A DNA stretch of 38,366 nt from Deltaproteobacteria bacterium (lineage in GTDB: Bacteria; Desulfobacterota; Desulfobacteria; Desulfobacterales; JAFDMD01), in assembly GCA_019306185.1 (NCBI GenBank), contig JAFDMD010000006.1, positions 1 to 38,366 of the forward strand, in the 5' to 3' direction. The notes under the pieces were generated by a model. It did no database searches. It was not told the origin of the DNA and was given only the letters and a program-made list of their open reading frames with translations. Shown in pieces: positions 21,079-29,924 of this stretch (within the stretch, counting starts at the first letter, position 1; every line of letters begins with the position of its first letter). Position numbers and translations under genes: made by a program.

Positions 21079-23970
21079 TTAATATTTAAATATAGATTCT
21101 CTTAACTTTTTTTTCGATTTTTGCGCTGTTTTTATTATCTGTTTTAAAACCGCTATTTGCTCGAAACGGGCGTTGAGTTTTTCGGCTATTTTGTTTTGAA
21201 TGGAAATGGGGTGATAATCTATCTCTATTTCCGCAAACTGCTTTGCGCTTATGTTTGCCTGACCGCCGGACTGTTTTGCCGCGGACGAAATGTATTTTCT
21301 ATATTTTTTCTGAGCAAACAGATATTTAAGGTAATAAGGGTTTAGATGTTCATTAAACTTGAATCTTATAAGATAGGACGCCCAAGTTCCGGAAAAATCA
21401 AAATCTATTACTCCGGATTTTCCTACAAGCTCGGCACTGTTTGTTCGGTTAAAGATAAAATCTCCTTTTTGAAACAGTCTGTGAGGCGGAAGTTCTATAT
21501 CCGTATATTTTAAATCGTCAAGGTTCCAATTTCCCAAGGCGTCGAGGTTGTTCATACGCAAAACAGGATATTTGCCCTTTTGCTTACATTTGGAGGATAT
21601 GCCGTAAAGACTGTTTGTAATAAATTCTTTAAGTATTCTTTTTCCTTTTGTTTCCGGTATTTCTATGTTTGAAAGCTCTTTGATTAATTGAGAAGCGTTT
21701 TTAACAATATTTTTTCTGTTTTTTATTTTATTTAGAAATTCGCTTTGAAATTTTAAAGAGGGTAGGGGAATTATCCATTTTTTCAGGTCATCTATCGATA
21801 AATCCATTCGTACGGAGCCGCGGACTTTTTCTTGTATAAAGTTTAAAAAGTTTTTTGTTTTAAACAGGCAGTCTAAAAATTCCGGCAGTATTTTTTTTTG
21901 ATTTGCGCTAAAAACCTTATAATATCCGGTTATAATCTGATTATCATAATCAAAAGGGGATAACCCTATGGCTCCTATGTTTATTCGACTTGGGTTGTAG
22001 CAAAAATCATTTTTTTTGATCTTAAAATGGGAGCGTTTTATTTTTTCTCCGAGTTCCTCTCTGTTTATAAAAACCCCTTGTTTATTATTTACCCCCAGTA
22101 TTTTAAAAATATTATTTGGAAAGTCTAAAAGGTTTATTTTGTTTGTTTTCGGTTGTATAATTTCTTGAAGGCGGACGGTTGTAAAACCGCTTTTTATTGT
22201 TTCGGCTTTAAAGTAGGTTTTAGGATCAAGCCTTTCTTTAATGTTGTTTTCGTTTACCGTAAATATTTTTTCGTTTTCTTCAAACTTTTTATTATTTATA
22301 TGTTTATGAAACGCTTCGGCTATTTTTCCAAGATCGCTTTGATCCGGTCTGCCGGCGGAATCAAAACCTATTTTTTTAGGAAGAGCCATGAATATTTTAT
22401 TGGCGTATTGTTTGTTTGGAAGAAGCTTTTCTAAAAAGAGCATAGAGGTTTTTACATTTGCTCCGGACCTTATAAAAGCCTGTCGAGGCAGGGATATTAT
22501 GGCGAGTATTTTGCAGTTGTTTTTTATATATTGTCTGGTTGCGGTATTATTTGCCCCGTTTAGTATAATATCCGGCAGCACTATCGCCATTTTGCCGGAC
22601 GGCTTTAAAAGCCTGATGCATCGTTCTAAAAAAAGGACTTCGCTTCTTTGCATTTTTCTATTTTTCCCTGCAAGGGAAAATCGCTCCAACACTTTTTTTT
22701 TTTCCACTTTGGAGCCAAAAGGCGGATTTGTAAATACCTTATGAAAAACTTCTTCTTTTATCATGTCCGTATCAAAAAGTCCGTCCTGATGATAAAGTGA
22801 GGCTGTCCCCGCTCCATGAATATACATGTTGGTTTTACATGCTATGGTAAGTTTTTTATTTATATCTGTTCCAAAGATAGAACCTTGACATAATTTTTCA
22901 ATTTCTTCTATTTTTTTTTCTTGTATTATATCTTCGCTTATTATGTTTTCTCTTAGCACTTTAAATGCTTCAACCAAAAAGCCGCCGGAACCGAATGCCG
23001 GATCTATTATTTTTTCTCCATGTTTTACTCCGAGCATGTCTATTGCAAAGTCAACAAGACTTCGGGGCGTAAAATATTGTCCGAGGCGCTCGCCTCTAAA
23101 TACGGTGGTTAAAAAGTTTTCAAAAGCAAGCCCTATTATTTCATGTTCGGTTTCAAGAAAACCCTGATTATCAAGGAGTTTGATTATTGCAAAAATGCTT
23201 TCGCCGCATATCCTTATTTTTGTTTTTTTATCAAATATTTTTTCTTTAAATTGATAATCTTCTATAGCGTCTTCAAAGATTCTATTAGCGGTTTTTTTTA
23301 CTTTTTCAAAATCTGTTTTTCCATTTGTTTCGCATTCCATCAAAAAGTATTTTTCCGTAAATTTGTTTTCCGTATAGGTTTCTACGGCTTGTCTTTCGGA
23401 TTGTCTTTTGATGTAGATTATTTTATTCATCTCGTCAAAAGCGTCTAATGGAGTAAAACCGTCGTTGCTGCGCATTATATTATGACATTTTTCCAGCGCG
23501 CCTATTATTTCTTTTGTATTTTTATAACCTTCGACTACAAATTTTTGGCTTTCTTCTATATGTCGCGCCGAGAGTTCGCCTTTGATGGAAAAAACTTCTT
23601 TAAGGGTTGGAACGCCTTGTTTCAATCTTTTTTTTGTAACTGTGTTGTAAACTTTCCACTCATTTCCGTTTGTAATTACGGCTATTTTAACGGGCGGATT
23701 ATGCAGCCTTGCATAAGATATGGCATTCTGCTTTTCCAAGTCTCTTATTCTTTGAGTAGGCTCTTTTATACCAACGCTTATTACGGGCATCATTTTATTT
23801 TCAACCGCAATTTTTATAATAATATCGGATTTTATCTTTATGGTTTTGCCGCCAAAAGTTACCGGAAACTCGGTTTTTTCAAATTCCATGTTTGCCTTTG
23901 AGTATCCGAGTTTTTCAAAATAAGGGATAATTATATCCTGTTTAATATCGGGGTTGTAAATTGTTCCCAT
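21079..23970 (-). CDS. Type IIG-like fused restriction-modification protein (R-M-S) with altered nuclease motif
   Basis: The 963-residue single chain has three parts. Residues 1-130 resemble the HsdR_N-type PD-(D/E)xK domain, with Asp49 in SDIIIK. In MPVISVGIKEP, where the catalytic ExK normally lies, Gly67 replaces Glu; Lys69 is kept. Residues 150-590 are an N6-adenine methylase, with QYFTPRSLVDF, DPAFGSG (323-329) and NPPF (415-418). The remainder holds two target-recognition units, one with VRGSVRMDLSIDDLKKWIIP and one with GGQANISAKQFAEIEI. It should methylate adenine in a bipartite site. Cleavage is doubtful because of the missing Glu, and no separate hsdR lies nearby. AAGGAA precedes the ATG. 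Confidence 0.9.
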   Translation of the reverse strand: MGTIYNPDIKQDIIIPYFEKLGYSKANMEFEKTEFPVTFGGKTIKIKSDIIIKIAVENKMMPVISVGIKEPTQRIRDLEKQNAISYARLHNPPVKIAVITNGNEWKVYNTVTKKRLKQGVPTLKEVFSIKGELSARHIEESQKFVVEGYKNTKEIIGALEKCHNIMRSNDGFTPLDAFDEMNKIIYIKRQSERQAVETYTENKFTEKYFLMECETNGKTDFEKVKKTANRIFEDAIEDYQFKEKIFDKKTKIRICGESIFAIIKLLDNQGFLETEHEIIGLAFENFLTTVFRGERLGQYFTPRSLVDFAIDMLGVKHGEKIIDPAFGSGGFLVEAFKVLRENIISEDIIQEKKIEEIEKLCQGSIFGTDINKKLTIACKTNMYIHGAGTASLYHQDGLFDTDMIKEEVFHKVFTNPPFGSKVEKKKVLERFSLAGKNRKMQRSEVLFLERCIRLLKPSGKMAIVLPDIILNGANNTATRQYIKNNCKILAIISLPRQAFIRSGANVKTSMLFLEKLLPNKQYANKIFMALPKKIGFDSAGRPDQSDLGKIAEAFHKHINNKKFEENEKIFTVNENNIKERLDPKTYFKAETIKSGFTTVRLQEIIQPKTNKINLLDFPNNIFKILGVNNKQGVFINREELGEKIKRSHFKIKKNDFCYNPSRINIGAIGLSPFDYDNQIITGYYKVFSANQKKILPEFLDCLFKTKNFLNFIQEKVRGSVRMDLSIDDLKKWIIPLPSLKFQSEFLNKIKNRKNIVKNASQLIKELSNIEIPETKGKRILKEFITNSLYGISSKCKQKGKYPVLRMNNLDALGNWNLDDLKYTDIELPPHRLFQKGDFIFNRTNSAELVGKSGVIDFDFSGTWASYLIRFKFNEHLNPYYLKYLFAQKKYRKYISSAAKQSGGQANISAKQFAEIEIDYHPISIQNKIAEKLNARFEQIAVLKQIIKTAQKSKKKLRESIFKY

Positions 23971-24450
23971 TCTTCCTTGTATGACTTTTTAATATTTTAA
24001 TATTGAGTTTTTATTTAAAAAGATAATCTTCTATCATAAGATTTAATGTTTTGGAAATATTTTTTAATAAGCGGGCAATAAACAGGCTTTTTATTAGAAG
24101 GAAATATATGAGGTTAAAATAAAGAATTTGACAATTTTATAGGTTGTCGTTAAAAAATAGTTCGTTAAACCCGCTGTCGATAATAGCCTTACAGCCGAAT
24201 TATTATCATTTGATTAAAAAAAATGTTACCGGTATTTGGCTATACAATCAAATGAATTTACGGCGTTTAATAAAACGCGGTAAATGAAAGGGAGCAAAAA
24301 TAATTCGGGGATTTCTCCTTTCGGTCAAAATGACAGGAATGAGCCCTTATGTCATTTCAAATTATAGCAACTTGGCTATATAATGCGTTCGGAAGCGAAT
24401 TTATCGAATATGTATCAGTTTTTTTTAAATAATAAAATAATAAGGGATAG
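23971..24450. other. 480-bp gap with a hairpin and a decayed module B
   Basis: TCATTTGATT (24206-24215) and AATCAAATGA (24246-24255) form a perfect 10-bp stem around a 30-nt loop. A weak module B pair lies at about 24301-24360 (GGGGATTTCTCCTTTCGG, then TGTCATTTCAAATT). No gene, tRNA or strong promoter is visible. The leader may hold the promoter of yggS. Confidence 0.4.
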
Positions 24451-25149
24451 GTGAAAATAAGGATGGAAGAAGGTATAAATAATATAAAAGAAAGAATTAA
24501 AAAGGCTGCGATGGAATGCGGCAGGAAACCGGAAGATGTAACTCTTGTAGCGGTATCTAAGACGATTTCCGCAGGTAAGATAAAAGAGGCTTTTGATTGC
24601 GGCTGTAATATATTCGGAGAAAATTATATACAGGAAGCGGGAAAAAAGATTAAGGAGCTTGTCGGTATTCCCATAAGCTGGCATTTTATAGGGCATCTTC
24701 AGTCTAACAAGGCAAAATATGCGGTTAAATTTTTTGACCTTATTCATTCTGTAGATTCTATAAAATTGGCAAAGGCTTTAAACAAAGAGGCGGCAAAGGT
24801 TAACAAGGTTCAGAATGTATTGATTCAGATAAATATATCCGGCGAAGTTGCAAAATCCGGAGCGGAAGCAGGCGAAGCCGAATCGATTATTAAGGAGATA
24901 AGCGGGCTTGAGAATCTATCTATCCGAGGGCTTATGACTATGCCTCCTTTTTTCGATAATCCTGAAAAAGCCGCTCCTTGTTTTAACGGTTTATACAGGC
25001 TTTCAAGGGGTATTGAAAAGCTTGATATTAAGAATATAAGTATGAAGCATTTGTCTATGGGTATGACGGGGGATTTTGAAACGGCTATTAAATGCGGCGC
25101 TACGTTGGTCCGTATCGGGACGGCTATTTTCGGAGCAAGAAACGTTTAA
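24451..25149 (+). CDS. yggS: YggS family pyridoxal-phosphate-binding protein
   Basis: The 232-residue alanine-racemase-like barrel has the PLP lysine in TLVAVSKTISAGKIKEA (Lys37). FGENYIQEAGKKI, WHFIGHLQSNKAKYAV, VDSIKLAKALN, QINISGEVAKSGAE, GLMTMPP and LSMGMTGDFETAIKCGATLV...GTAIFG follow the family pattern. It helps keep free PLP in balance and lacks catalytic activity as far as is known. GTG at 24451 is chosen as the start, with AAGG (24442-24445) at good spacing. An ATG at 24463 is the alternative. The AATAAGGGAT before the start is also the first bases of module B. Confidence 0.94.
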   Translation: MKIRMEEGINNIKERIKKAAMECGRKPEDVTLVAVSKTISAGKIKEAFDCGCNIFGENYIQEAGKKIKELVGIPISWHFIGHLQSNKAKYAVKFFDLIHSVDSIKLAKALNKEAAKVNKVQNVLIQINISGEVAKSGAEAGEAESIIKEISGLENLSIRGLMTMPPFFDNPEKAAPCFNGLYRLSRGIEKLDIKNISMKHLSMGMTGDFETAIKCGATLVRIGTAIFGARNV

Positions 25150-25167
25150 TTGAATTGTTTGTTTGTT

Positions 25168-25440
25168 TAGTCGCTACTGAAAAACCTGCATTTTAAACTT
25201 AAACTGTTTTGCCGTCGCCTGAAGTTAAAGTTTAATAAAAGATGTAAAAAATCAACCTGTTATTACTTTTTTGCTTTTTATTAAGGGATTTCTCCTCGCT
25301 ACGCTCGTCGAAATGACAGGCAAAGATAATGTTTGTCGAAATGACAAGCGTAGCGAGGAGGTTTGTTGAAATGACACGGCAAAAATAAAAAGCTTGTCAT
25401 TCCGAAGCGAAGCGAGGAATCCCTTAATCATTTCCGACGC
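25168..25440 (-). repeat. Full module C-B element in reverse orientation plus amplified B cores
   Basis: Reading the plus strand: TAGTCGCTACTGAAAAACCT, CATTTTAAACTTAAACTG, TTTTGCCGTCGCCTGAAGTT, AATCAACCTGTTATTACTTT, TTAAGGGATTTCTCCTCGC. On the other strand this matches 18296-18440 and 19878-20022 along nearly 150 bp. After it, B tails face each other three more times to about 25440. An additional weak B pair is at 25490-25600. Confidence 0.8.
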
Positions 25441-25621
25441 CTTACAACAAATATCTCATTTTCATTGTATTGACTTTTGGGCGCGCTATATGTCGCTTTG
25501 CTTTACTCGTCGAAATGACAACCAAAAATAACTTATGTTAAAATAACAGACAAAAAAAATTCCGTCATTTTGAACGAAGCGAGAAATCCCTTTATTATTG
25601 CCTTGTTATGCAGTCGAATTG

Positions 25622-26383
25622 TTATTTTTTAATTTTTTCCGCTCTCATCTGCAAATATCCGTCTTTCATTAATTCATAAGGAGCTATTGCGGACTTCATT
25701 AATTTTTCATATTTTTCGGGGTCCAAAGAGGTATGATTTAGCTTCTCGTAGCCTCTAATTCCCATTTTGACTTCGGCGTCTTCAAGATATGAAAAGGGAT
25801 GGAGAAGGTAATCTGCGGCGTTGCCGACGATATCTCTTGCGGTAGTAGGTCCTAAAAAAGGAAGCACAAGATAAAAGCCGTTGTTTACGCCATAGGTTGC
25901 AAGGGTTTGTCCGAAATCTTCTTCGGAAGTCTTTTGAATTTTTACCGGATTAAAAAAACCTAAAAAACCTAATGAGCTGTTTATAACAAAACCTTTTAAC
26001 TCTTCAGCTCCTTTTTGAAACTTTCCTTGTAGTAGGCAATTCGCAAACCGGACGGGAGCGGATAGGTTGTTAAAAAAGTTGTCTATGCCTTTTTGCAAAG
26101 CATCCGGCAGGATGTAATTGTATCCTTTTGCCGCGGGTTGCAAGACGTAATAATAGAATTTATCGTTAAAATGGAAAAAAGCCTTATTTATTAATATAAA
26201 AGGATCCGACACTTTTGTAGCGCCCGCGTAATCTTTATTAATTTCCATTAATATTTCTTCTTCGTAAGGTATAGCGGCTTTTTCTTTTTGAGGCTCGGAG
26301 CAAACTGCATATGAGGGAATAAAAAAAGAGGTTAAAATAAATATAAAAAGAGAGGCGTTTATAAGTTTATATTTTATTTTCAT
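25622..26383 (-). CDS. mlaA: Phospholipid-transport protein MlaA (VacJ)
   Basis: The 253-residue protein has an N-terminal export signal (MKIKYKLINASLFIFILTSF, then FIPSYAVCSEP). The Cys after YAV is a poor lipobox, so lipidation is uncertain. MlaA landmarks are DPFILINKAFFHFNDKFYYY, SAPVRFANCLLQGKFQKG, VINSSLGFLGFFN, SEEDFGQTLATYGVNNGFYL and VLPFLGPTTARD. MlaA sits in the outer membrane with a porin and passes mislocalised phospholipids to MlaC. The best Shine-Dalgarno (AAGGAG) lies about 16 nt before the ATG, longer than usual, with no nearer start in frame. It is last in the mla operon, 24 bp after mlaC. Confidence 0.92.
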   Translation of the reverse strand: MKIKYKLINASLFIFILTSFFIPSYAVCSEPQKEKAAIPYEEEILMEINKDYAGATKVSDPFILINKAFFHFNDKFYYYVLQPAAKGYNYILPDALQKGIDNFFNNLSAPVRFANCLLQGKFQKGAEELKGFVINSSLGFLGFFNPVKIQKTSEEDFGQTLATYGVNNGFYLVLPFLGPTTARDIVGNAADYLLHPFSYLEDAEVKMGIRGYEKLNHTSLDPEKYEKLMKSAIAPYELMKDGYLQMRAEKIKK

Positions 26384-26407
26384 AGCGCTTTATGTATTTC
26401 TCCTTAA

Positions 26408-27028
26408 CTATTTAATATTTTTCTTTTTAATGCGTTCAATTAATTTTGCGGGCGATTCGTTTAACAGGAGGTTGGCAAACTGATTTCTATAGTTTTGAAC
26501 AAGGCTTACCCCTTCTACTTTAACGTCGTAAACCTTCCAATTTCCGTTTATATTGATCATGCTATAATCTACCCGAATTTGCGTATTTTGTCTTAACACA
26601 AGGGTCGAAACGGTCGCCTTTTTTTTATTTATAATATTCTGTTTTAAATATTGTATTTTATCGTTATCATAGGCTTCTTCTATTTTATCCAAATATGTAT
26701 TTCCGAGAAATTTGGTAAAGCTCTCTATAAAGTTTTCTTTTTCTTTTGTATTAAATTTTTTCCAGCCCGGCCCCACGGCAAGCATGGATATTCTGTTAAA
26801 ATCGAATATCTCGTTTATAATATTCCATAAATGTTGTCTTGCAGTTCCGTTATTATCCGCAGAAGCGTTAGAATCGTCGGTTATTATTTCTATCCCTTTA
26901 GCAAAAGTCCCGCTTAATTTTTCCATAGGTTCGACGGAAGTTTTTTCTATAGACTGCGTTGCAAAAACAGGCAGACTAAAACATACAATTAGCGGTACAA
27001 TAATATATAATATTTTTTTTAAATTCAT
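26408..27028 (-). CDS. mlaC: Periplasmic phospholipid carrier MlaC
   Basis: The chosen start at 27028 gives a 206-residue protein with a signal peptide (MNLKKILYIIVPLIVCFSLP, cleavage after VFA). The body matches the MlaC/Ttg2D family: LWNIINEIFDFNRISMLAVG, KKFNTKEKENFIESFTKFL, NTYLDKIEEAYDNDKIQYL, TQIRVDYSMININGNWKVYD and VKVEGVSLVQNYRNQFANLL. It carries phospholipid between MlaA and the MlaFED complex. GGAG lies 12 nt upstream in the end of mlaD, whose stop is 4 bp before this start. A start at 27052 would overlap mlaD. Confidence 0.92.
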   Translation of the reverse strand: MNLKKILYIIVPLIVCFSLPVFATQSIEKTSVEPMEKLSGTFAKGIEIITDDSNASADNNGTARQHLWNIINEIFDFNRISMLAVGPGWKKFNTKEKENFIESFTKFLGNTYLDKIEEAYDNDKIQYLKQNIINKKKATVSTLVLRQNTQIRVDYSMININGNWKVYDVKVEGVSLVQNYRNQFANLLLNESPAKLIERIKKKNIK

Positions 27029-27032
27029 TATG

Positions 27033-27479
27033 TTATAATTCTCCGAAAGCATATTTGCTAATAAGTTCTTCGATATCCAAAGCCGATTCGGTTTCGGTTA
27101 TCATTTCTTCGTTTTTAAGTTGAATATCCGATCCCCCTTGAGAGATTTTAATATATTTATCGCCTATAATGCCGGCGGTTTTAACGGAAGCTATAACATC
27201 TTCGGTTAGCTCCACTTTATTGTCTATTTTCATTCCCACCAAAGCGGCGTAAGTATCGTCGTCTAATTCTATTGTGTCCACTTTTCCTATTCTTACTCCC
27301 GCCATTTCGATAAGCGCTCCTGCTTTAAGGCCGGAGACCGAGCCGAATTTTCCGTAAATTTTATAATAGTCGCCGCCCCAAAGCTCCATTTTGCCGAGAC
27401 GAACAGTTAAATATCCTATACAGATAAAACCTGCAATAATAAATAACCCTACAATAAATTCAATTCGTTTTTTTTTCAT
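27033..27479 (-). CDS. mlaD: MCE-domain protein MlaD
   Basis: The 148-residue protein has one N-terminal membrane anchor (about residues 7-25, EFIVGLFIIAGFICIGYLTV). A single MCE domain follows with YGKFGSVSGLKAGALIEMAG, VRIGKVDTIELDDD, VIASVKTAGIIGDKYIKIS and a C-terminal helix (ALDIEELISKYAF). MlaD forms the periplasmic hexamer ring through which lipid passes. GGAG precedes the ATG at 6 nt. It lies 11 bp after mlaF and 4 bp before mlaC. Confidence 0.95.
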   Translation of the reverse strand: MKKKRIEFIVGLFIIAGFICIGYLTVRLGKMELWGGDYYKIYGKFGSVSGLKAGALIEMAGVRIGKVDTIELDDDTYAALVGMKIDNKVELTEDVIASVKTAGIIGDKYIKISQGGSDIQLKNEEMITETESALDIEELISKYAFGEL

Positions 27480-27490
27480 ACATTCTCCGA

Positions 27491-28234
27491 TTATTTAGAT
27501 AGAAACTCAATTATAACAGAATTATCGCTTTTTACAATTTCTTCCGGAGTTCCTTCAAAAATAATTTTTTTATTATCTATCATAGCAACGCGCTGAGATA
27601 TTTCAAAAATATCAGGGATTTCGTGGCTTACCACAACGCCGGTAAACCCGAATTTATCCTTATAATCGAAAATCATGCGATGCGCCTCTTTTTTTCTGAT
27701 AGGATCAAGCCCCGTAGTAGGCTCGTCAAAAAGAAGAATTTCGGGTTCGGTAATAAGGGCTCTTGCCAAAGCGACTCTTTTTTGCATTCCGCCGGAAAGT
27801 TGGGAAGGGTATCTGCTTCCTATACCTTCCAAGTCAAGCTTTTCCATAATATTTTCGACTCTTTTTTTTATTTCAAAAATAGGAGATTTTGTAGTCTCCG
27901 TTAAAGGTAGAGCTATATTATCAAAAACAGTCATAGAGTCAAATAAAGCGTTGCCCTGAAACATGTAACTGCATTTTTGTTTAAACCGGCTTCTTTTTTT
28001 GTCGCTGATGCCGGCGAGGGCATCTCCTTCGAATAGTATTTCGCCGGAATCCGGACTTAAAAGCCCGATAATATGTTTTAAAATAACGCTTTTTCCTATT
28101 CCGCTTTTTCCTATTATAGCGGTAATTTCGCCTTTAAATATGCTGAAGCTGACTTTATCAAGCACAAGATTTGCGCCGAAAGATTTCACTACATTTTTGA
28201 ATGTTATGATTTCTTTACTCATTTCGTTAACCAT
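27491..28234 (-). CDS. mlaF: ABC transporter ATPase MlaF
   Basis: This ABC ATPase has Walker A GKSGIGKS, signature LSGGMQKR and Walker B ILLFDEPTTGLD, with a final SHEIPDI switch. It powers MlaE to move phospholipid. Three start codons lie close together (28252, 28234 and 28222), and none has a good Shine-Dalgarno. I choose 28234 because it follows the stop of the 58-codon ORF at 28236-28238 after one base, giving coupling of the form TGAAATG. Start 28222 (MSKEIITF) best fits family length. The gene is 247 residues from 28234. Confidence 0.9.
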   Translation of the reverse strand: MVNEMSKEIITFKNVVKSFGANLVLDKVSFSIFKGEITAIIGKSGIGKSVILKHIIGLLSPDSGEILFEGDALAGISDKKRSRFKQKCSYMFQGNALFDSMTVFDNIALPLTETTKSPIFEIKKRVENIMEKLDLEGIGSRYPSQLSGGMQKRVALARALITEPEILLFDEPTTGLDPIRKKEAHRMIFDYKDKFGFTGVVVSHEIPDIFEISQRVAMIDNKKIIFEGTPEEIVKSDNSVIIEFLSK

Positions 28235-28235
28235 T

Positions 28236-28412
28236 TCAACATACCATTTCATTATGCGTTTTTTGATTTAGAACTTTAGGGTTAATAGTAATGTCAAGAT
28301 GTCTTGCAACGCTTTGCAAGTATGTTACATATGATTTTATCGAATTTGAACCTACTTTCCTTTTACTTTTAACGTATTTAATATATTGCTCTTGGCATTC
28401 AATTTCGTTCAT
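28236..28412 (-). CDS. 58-residue ORF inserted between mlaE and mlaF
   Basis: The frame MNEIECQEQYIKYVKSKRKV, then GSNSIKSYVTYLQSVARHLD, then ITINPKVLNQKTHNEMVC has AAGGAA about 8 nt before its ATG. I recognise a helical N-terminal region like the SAM-like DNA-binding segment of phage integrases or some restriction proteins (SNSIKSYVTYLQ). It has no catalytic domain, so it may be a remnant. Its stop is at 28236, next to the mlaF start. AAAGGATATATAAAAGGA upstream holds a tandem repeat of the Shine-Dalgarno. Whether it is a real product is uncertain. Confidence 0.5.
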   Translation of the reverse strand: MNEIECQEQYIKYVKSKRKVGSNSIKSYVTYLQSVARHLDITINPKVLNQKTHNEMVC

Positions 28413-28458
28413 TTGTTATTTCCTTTTATATATCCTTTTATATATCTGGCATATAAGT

Positions 28459-29265
28459 TTATAAAAGAAAGGAGGTTAAAACATAATCTCCCGCCATTAT
28501 GAAAACGGACGACGTTACTACGGCGGACGTGGTAGATTGGCTTACTCCTTTGGCTCCGAAACCGCCCCCTGTTTTATGGGTATAATATCCGTAATAACAG
28601 CATATGCCGGTAACAAGAAAGGCAAAAACCATCGACTTTACAAATCCTCCCGAAATATCGCTTATCGCAAGATTTGATTGAATGGAGGAGAAATAGGTTC
28701 CGGTATTTATATCTAATAGCAGGTAACCAGTCATAAAACCGCCCGCAATTCCTATTACGTCAAAGACTGCGGTTAATAGAGGAAAACTTATAATAGAGGC
28801 TATTATTTTAGGACTTATCAGAAAGCGGATAGGATTTATATCCATAGTTTTTAAAGCGTCAATCTGTTCCGAATTTCTCATAATCCCAATTTCCGCGGCT
28901 ATAGCGGAACCTGCTCTGCCGGTTATCATCAGCGCGGTTAAAACGGGTCCTAACTCTCTTATTATCGAAAGGGCTACGGCTGTCCCGAGCATTCCTTCGG
29001 CTCCGAATTTAACGAGAGTATAATATCCTTGAAGTCCCAGCACCATTCCTGTAAAGGAGCCGATAAGGCAGATGAGAAGGAGAGATTTTGCCCCGATAAA
29101 ATATATTTGGTATATAATTTTTGAAAACTGAAAAGGGGGGGTAAAGCAGAAAAAAAGCCCTTTTGTAAAAAGGATTGCAACTCTGCCTAATTTTTTTATG
29201 ATTTCAAGGGTTTTTTCGCCAAGAAATATAAAAGGGGACGTCGCTATATTATTTTTTTTTCGCAT
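28459..29265 (-). CDS. mlaE: Phospholipid ABC transporter permease MlaE
   Basis: The 268-residue integral membrane protein belongs to the MlaE/YrbE family. Landmarks are SFTGMVLGLQGYYTLVKFGA, SIIRELGPVLTALMITGRAG, SAIAAEIGIMRNSEQIDALK, PIRFLISPKIIASIISFPLL and the C-terminal ASP-rich helices. About five membrane helices are visible. It forms the permease core with MlaD and MlaF. The start overlaps the end of the DUF166 gene by 22 nt, and its Shine-Dalgarno is weak (AGAAG). The mlaE-before-mlaF order is the reverse of the E. coli mlaFEDCB order, and no mlaB is seen. Confidence 0.93.
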   Translation of the reverse strand: MRKKNNIATSPFIFLGEKTLEIIKKLGRVAILFTKGLFFCFTPPFQFSKIIYQIYFIGAKSLLLICLIGSFTGMVLGLQGYYTLVKFGAEGMLGTAVALSIIRELGPVLTALMITGRAGSAIAAEIGIMRNSEQIDALKTMDINPIRFLISPKIIASIISFPLLTAVFDVIGIAGGFMTGYLLLDINTGTYFSSIQSNLAISDISGGFVKSMVFAFLVTGICCYYGYYTHKTGGGFGAKGVSQSTTSAVVTSSVFIMAGDYVLTSFLL

Positions 29266-29903
29266 TTAACTTCTATCCGCGGAGATTTTTTTTTTATCGC
29301 TTTCATTAAAGCCGCTGAATGGATATCCGCCGCAAAATGAACCGGACTTTTGCCAAACAAAGGATCCCAGCCCGCCGGATCGGCAGTGCAGAAAAATTGG
29401 GTTTTTAAGCCTATATCTCTGCAAGCTTCAATATAATTCAAGCCTTTTACCTTTTTTGCGGCTTCCCATGTAGCTCCGCAAGGCGCGCCTCGCAATATTT
29501 TAATATCTTGAATAATATTATTATTCATAACAACTTTAAATTCCGGCGCCCCGAAAAAAAATCCGTAATCTCCGAGTATTTTATTTTTGGCAAGTCCGCA
29601 GCATGTAGGCGGAATAAAAATATTTTCGCCTTTGATTTTTTTGCTTGAAGCAATAAGCGGAATTTTTTCTTTTATACATAATAAGGCAAGATCGAACGAA
29701 AGATCAGGATGTTTTAAATAATCGAGAACAATATCCGCCTCTATTTTATTCGGCAAGAATTCCGACGAATTTTCTATCAAAATGGGGAGATTTTCGTTAA
29801 TGTTTATCCTCTTTAAAGAAAAAAGGTCTTCGCCATACTTTTCAATACCCGCTATTTTGCTTTCTCCGCTATTGTTTTGTTGAAAGACGATCACTTTTTG
29901 CAT
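29244..29903 (-). CDS. DUF166-like cysteine-rich protein
   Basis: The 219-residue protein has conserved-looking Cys motifs PPTCCGLAKN, GAPCGATWEAAKKVKG and FCTADPAGWDP, plus FFGAPEFKVVM. These suggest DUF166, a family of unknown function mainly known from archaea and anaerobic bacteria; I am moderately sure. No signal peptide is seen, so it is probably cytoplasmic, and the Cys clusters could bind a metal or Fe-S centre. It follows parA by 21 bp and overlaps mlaE by 22 nt, so it is co-transcribed with the mla genes. A functional link with lipid transport is not evident. Confidence 0.6.
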   Translation of the reverse strand: MQKVIVFQQNNSGESKIAGIEKYGEDLFSLKRININENLPILIENSSEFLPNKIEADIVLDYLKHPDLSFDLALLCIKEKIPLIASSKKIKGENIFIPPTCCGLAKNKILGDYGFFFGAPEFKVVMNNNIIQDIKILRGAPCGATWEAAKKVKGLNYIEACRDIGLKTQFFCTADPAGWDPLFGKSPVHFAADIHSAALMKAIKKKSPRIEVKCEKKII

Positions 29904-29924
29904 TGCCGCGTTTCCAGGGTTTGA

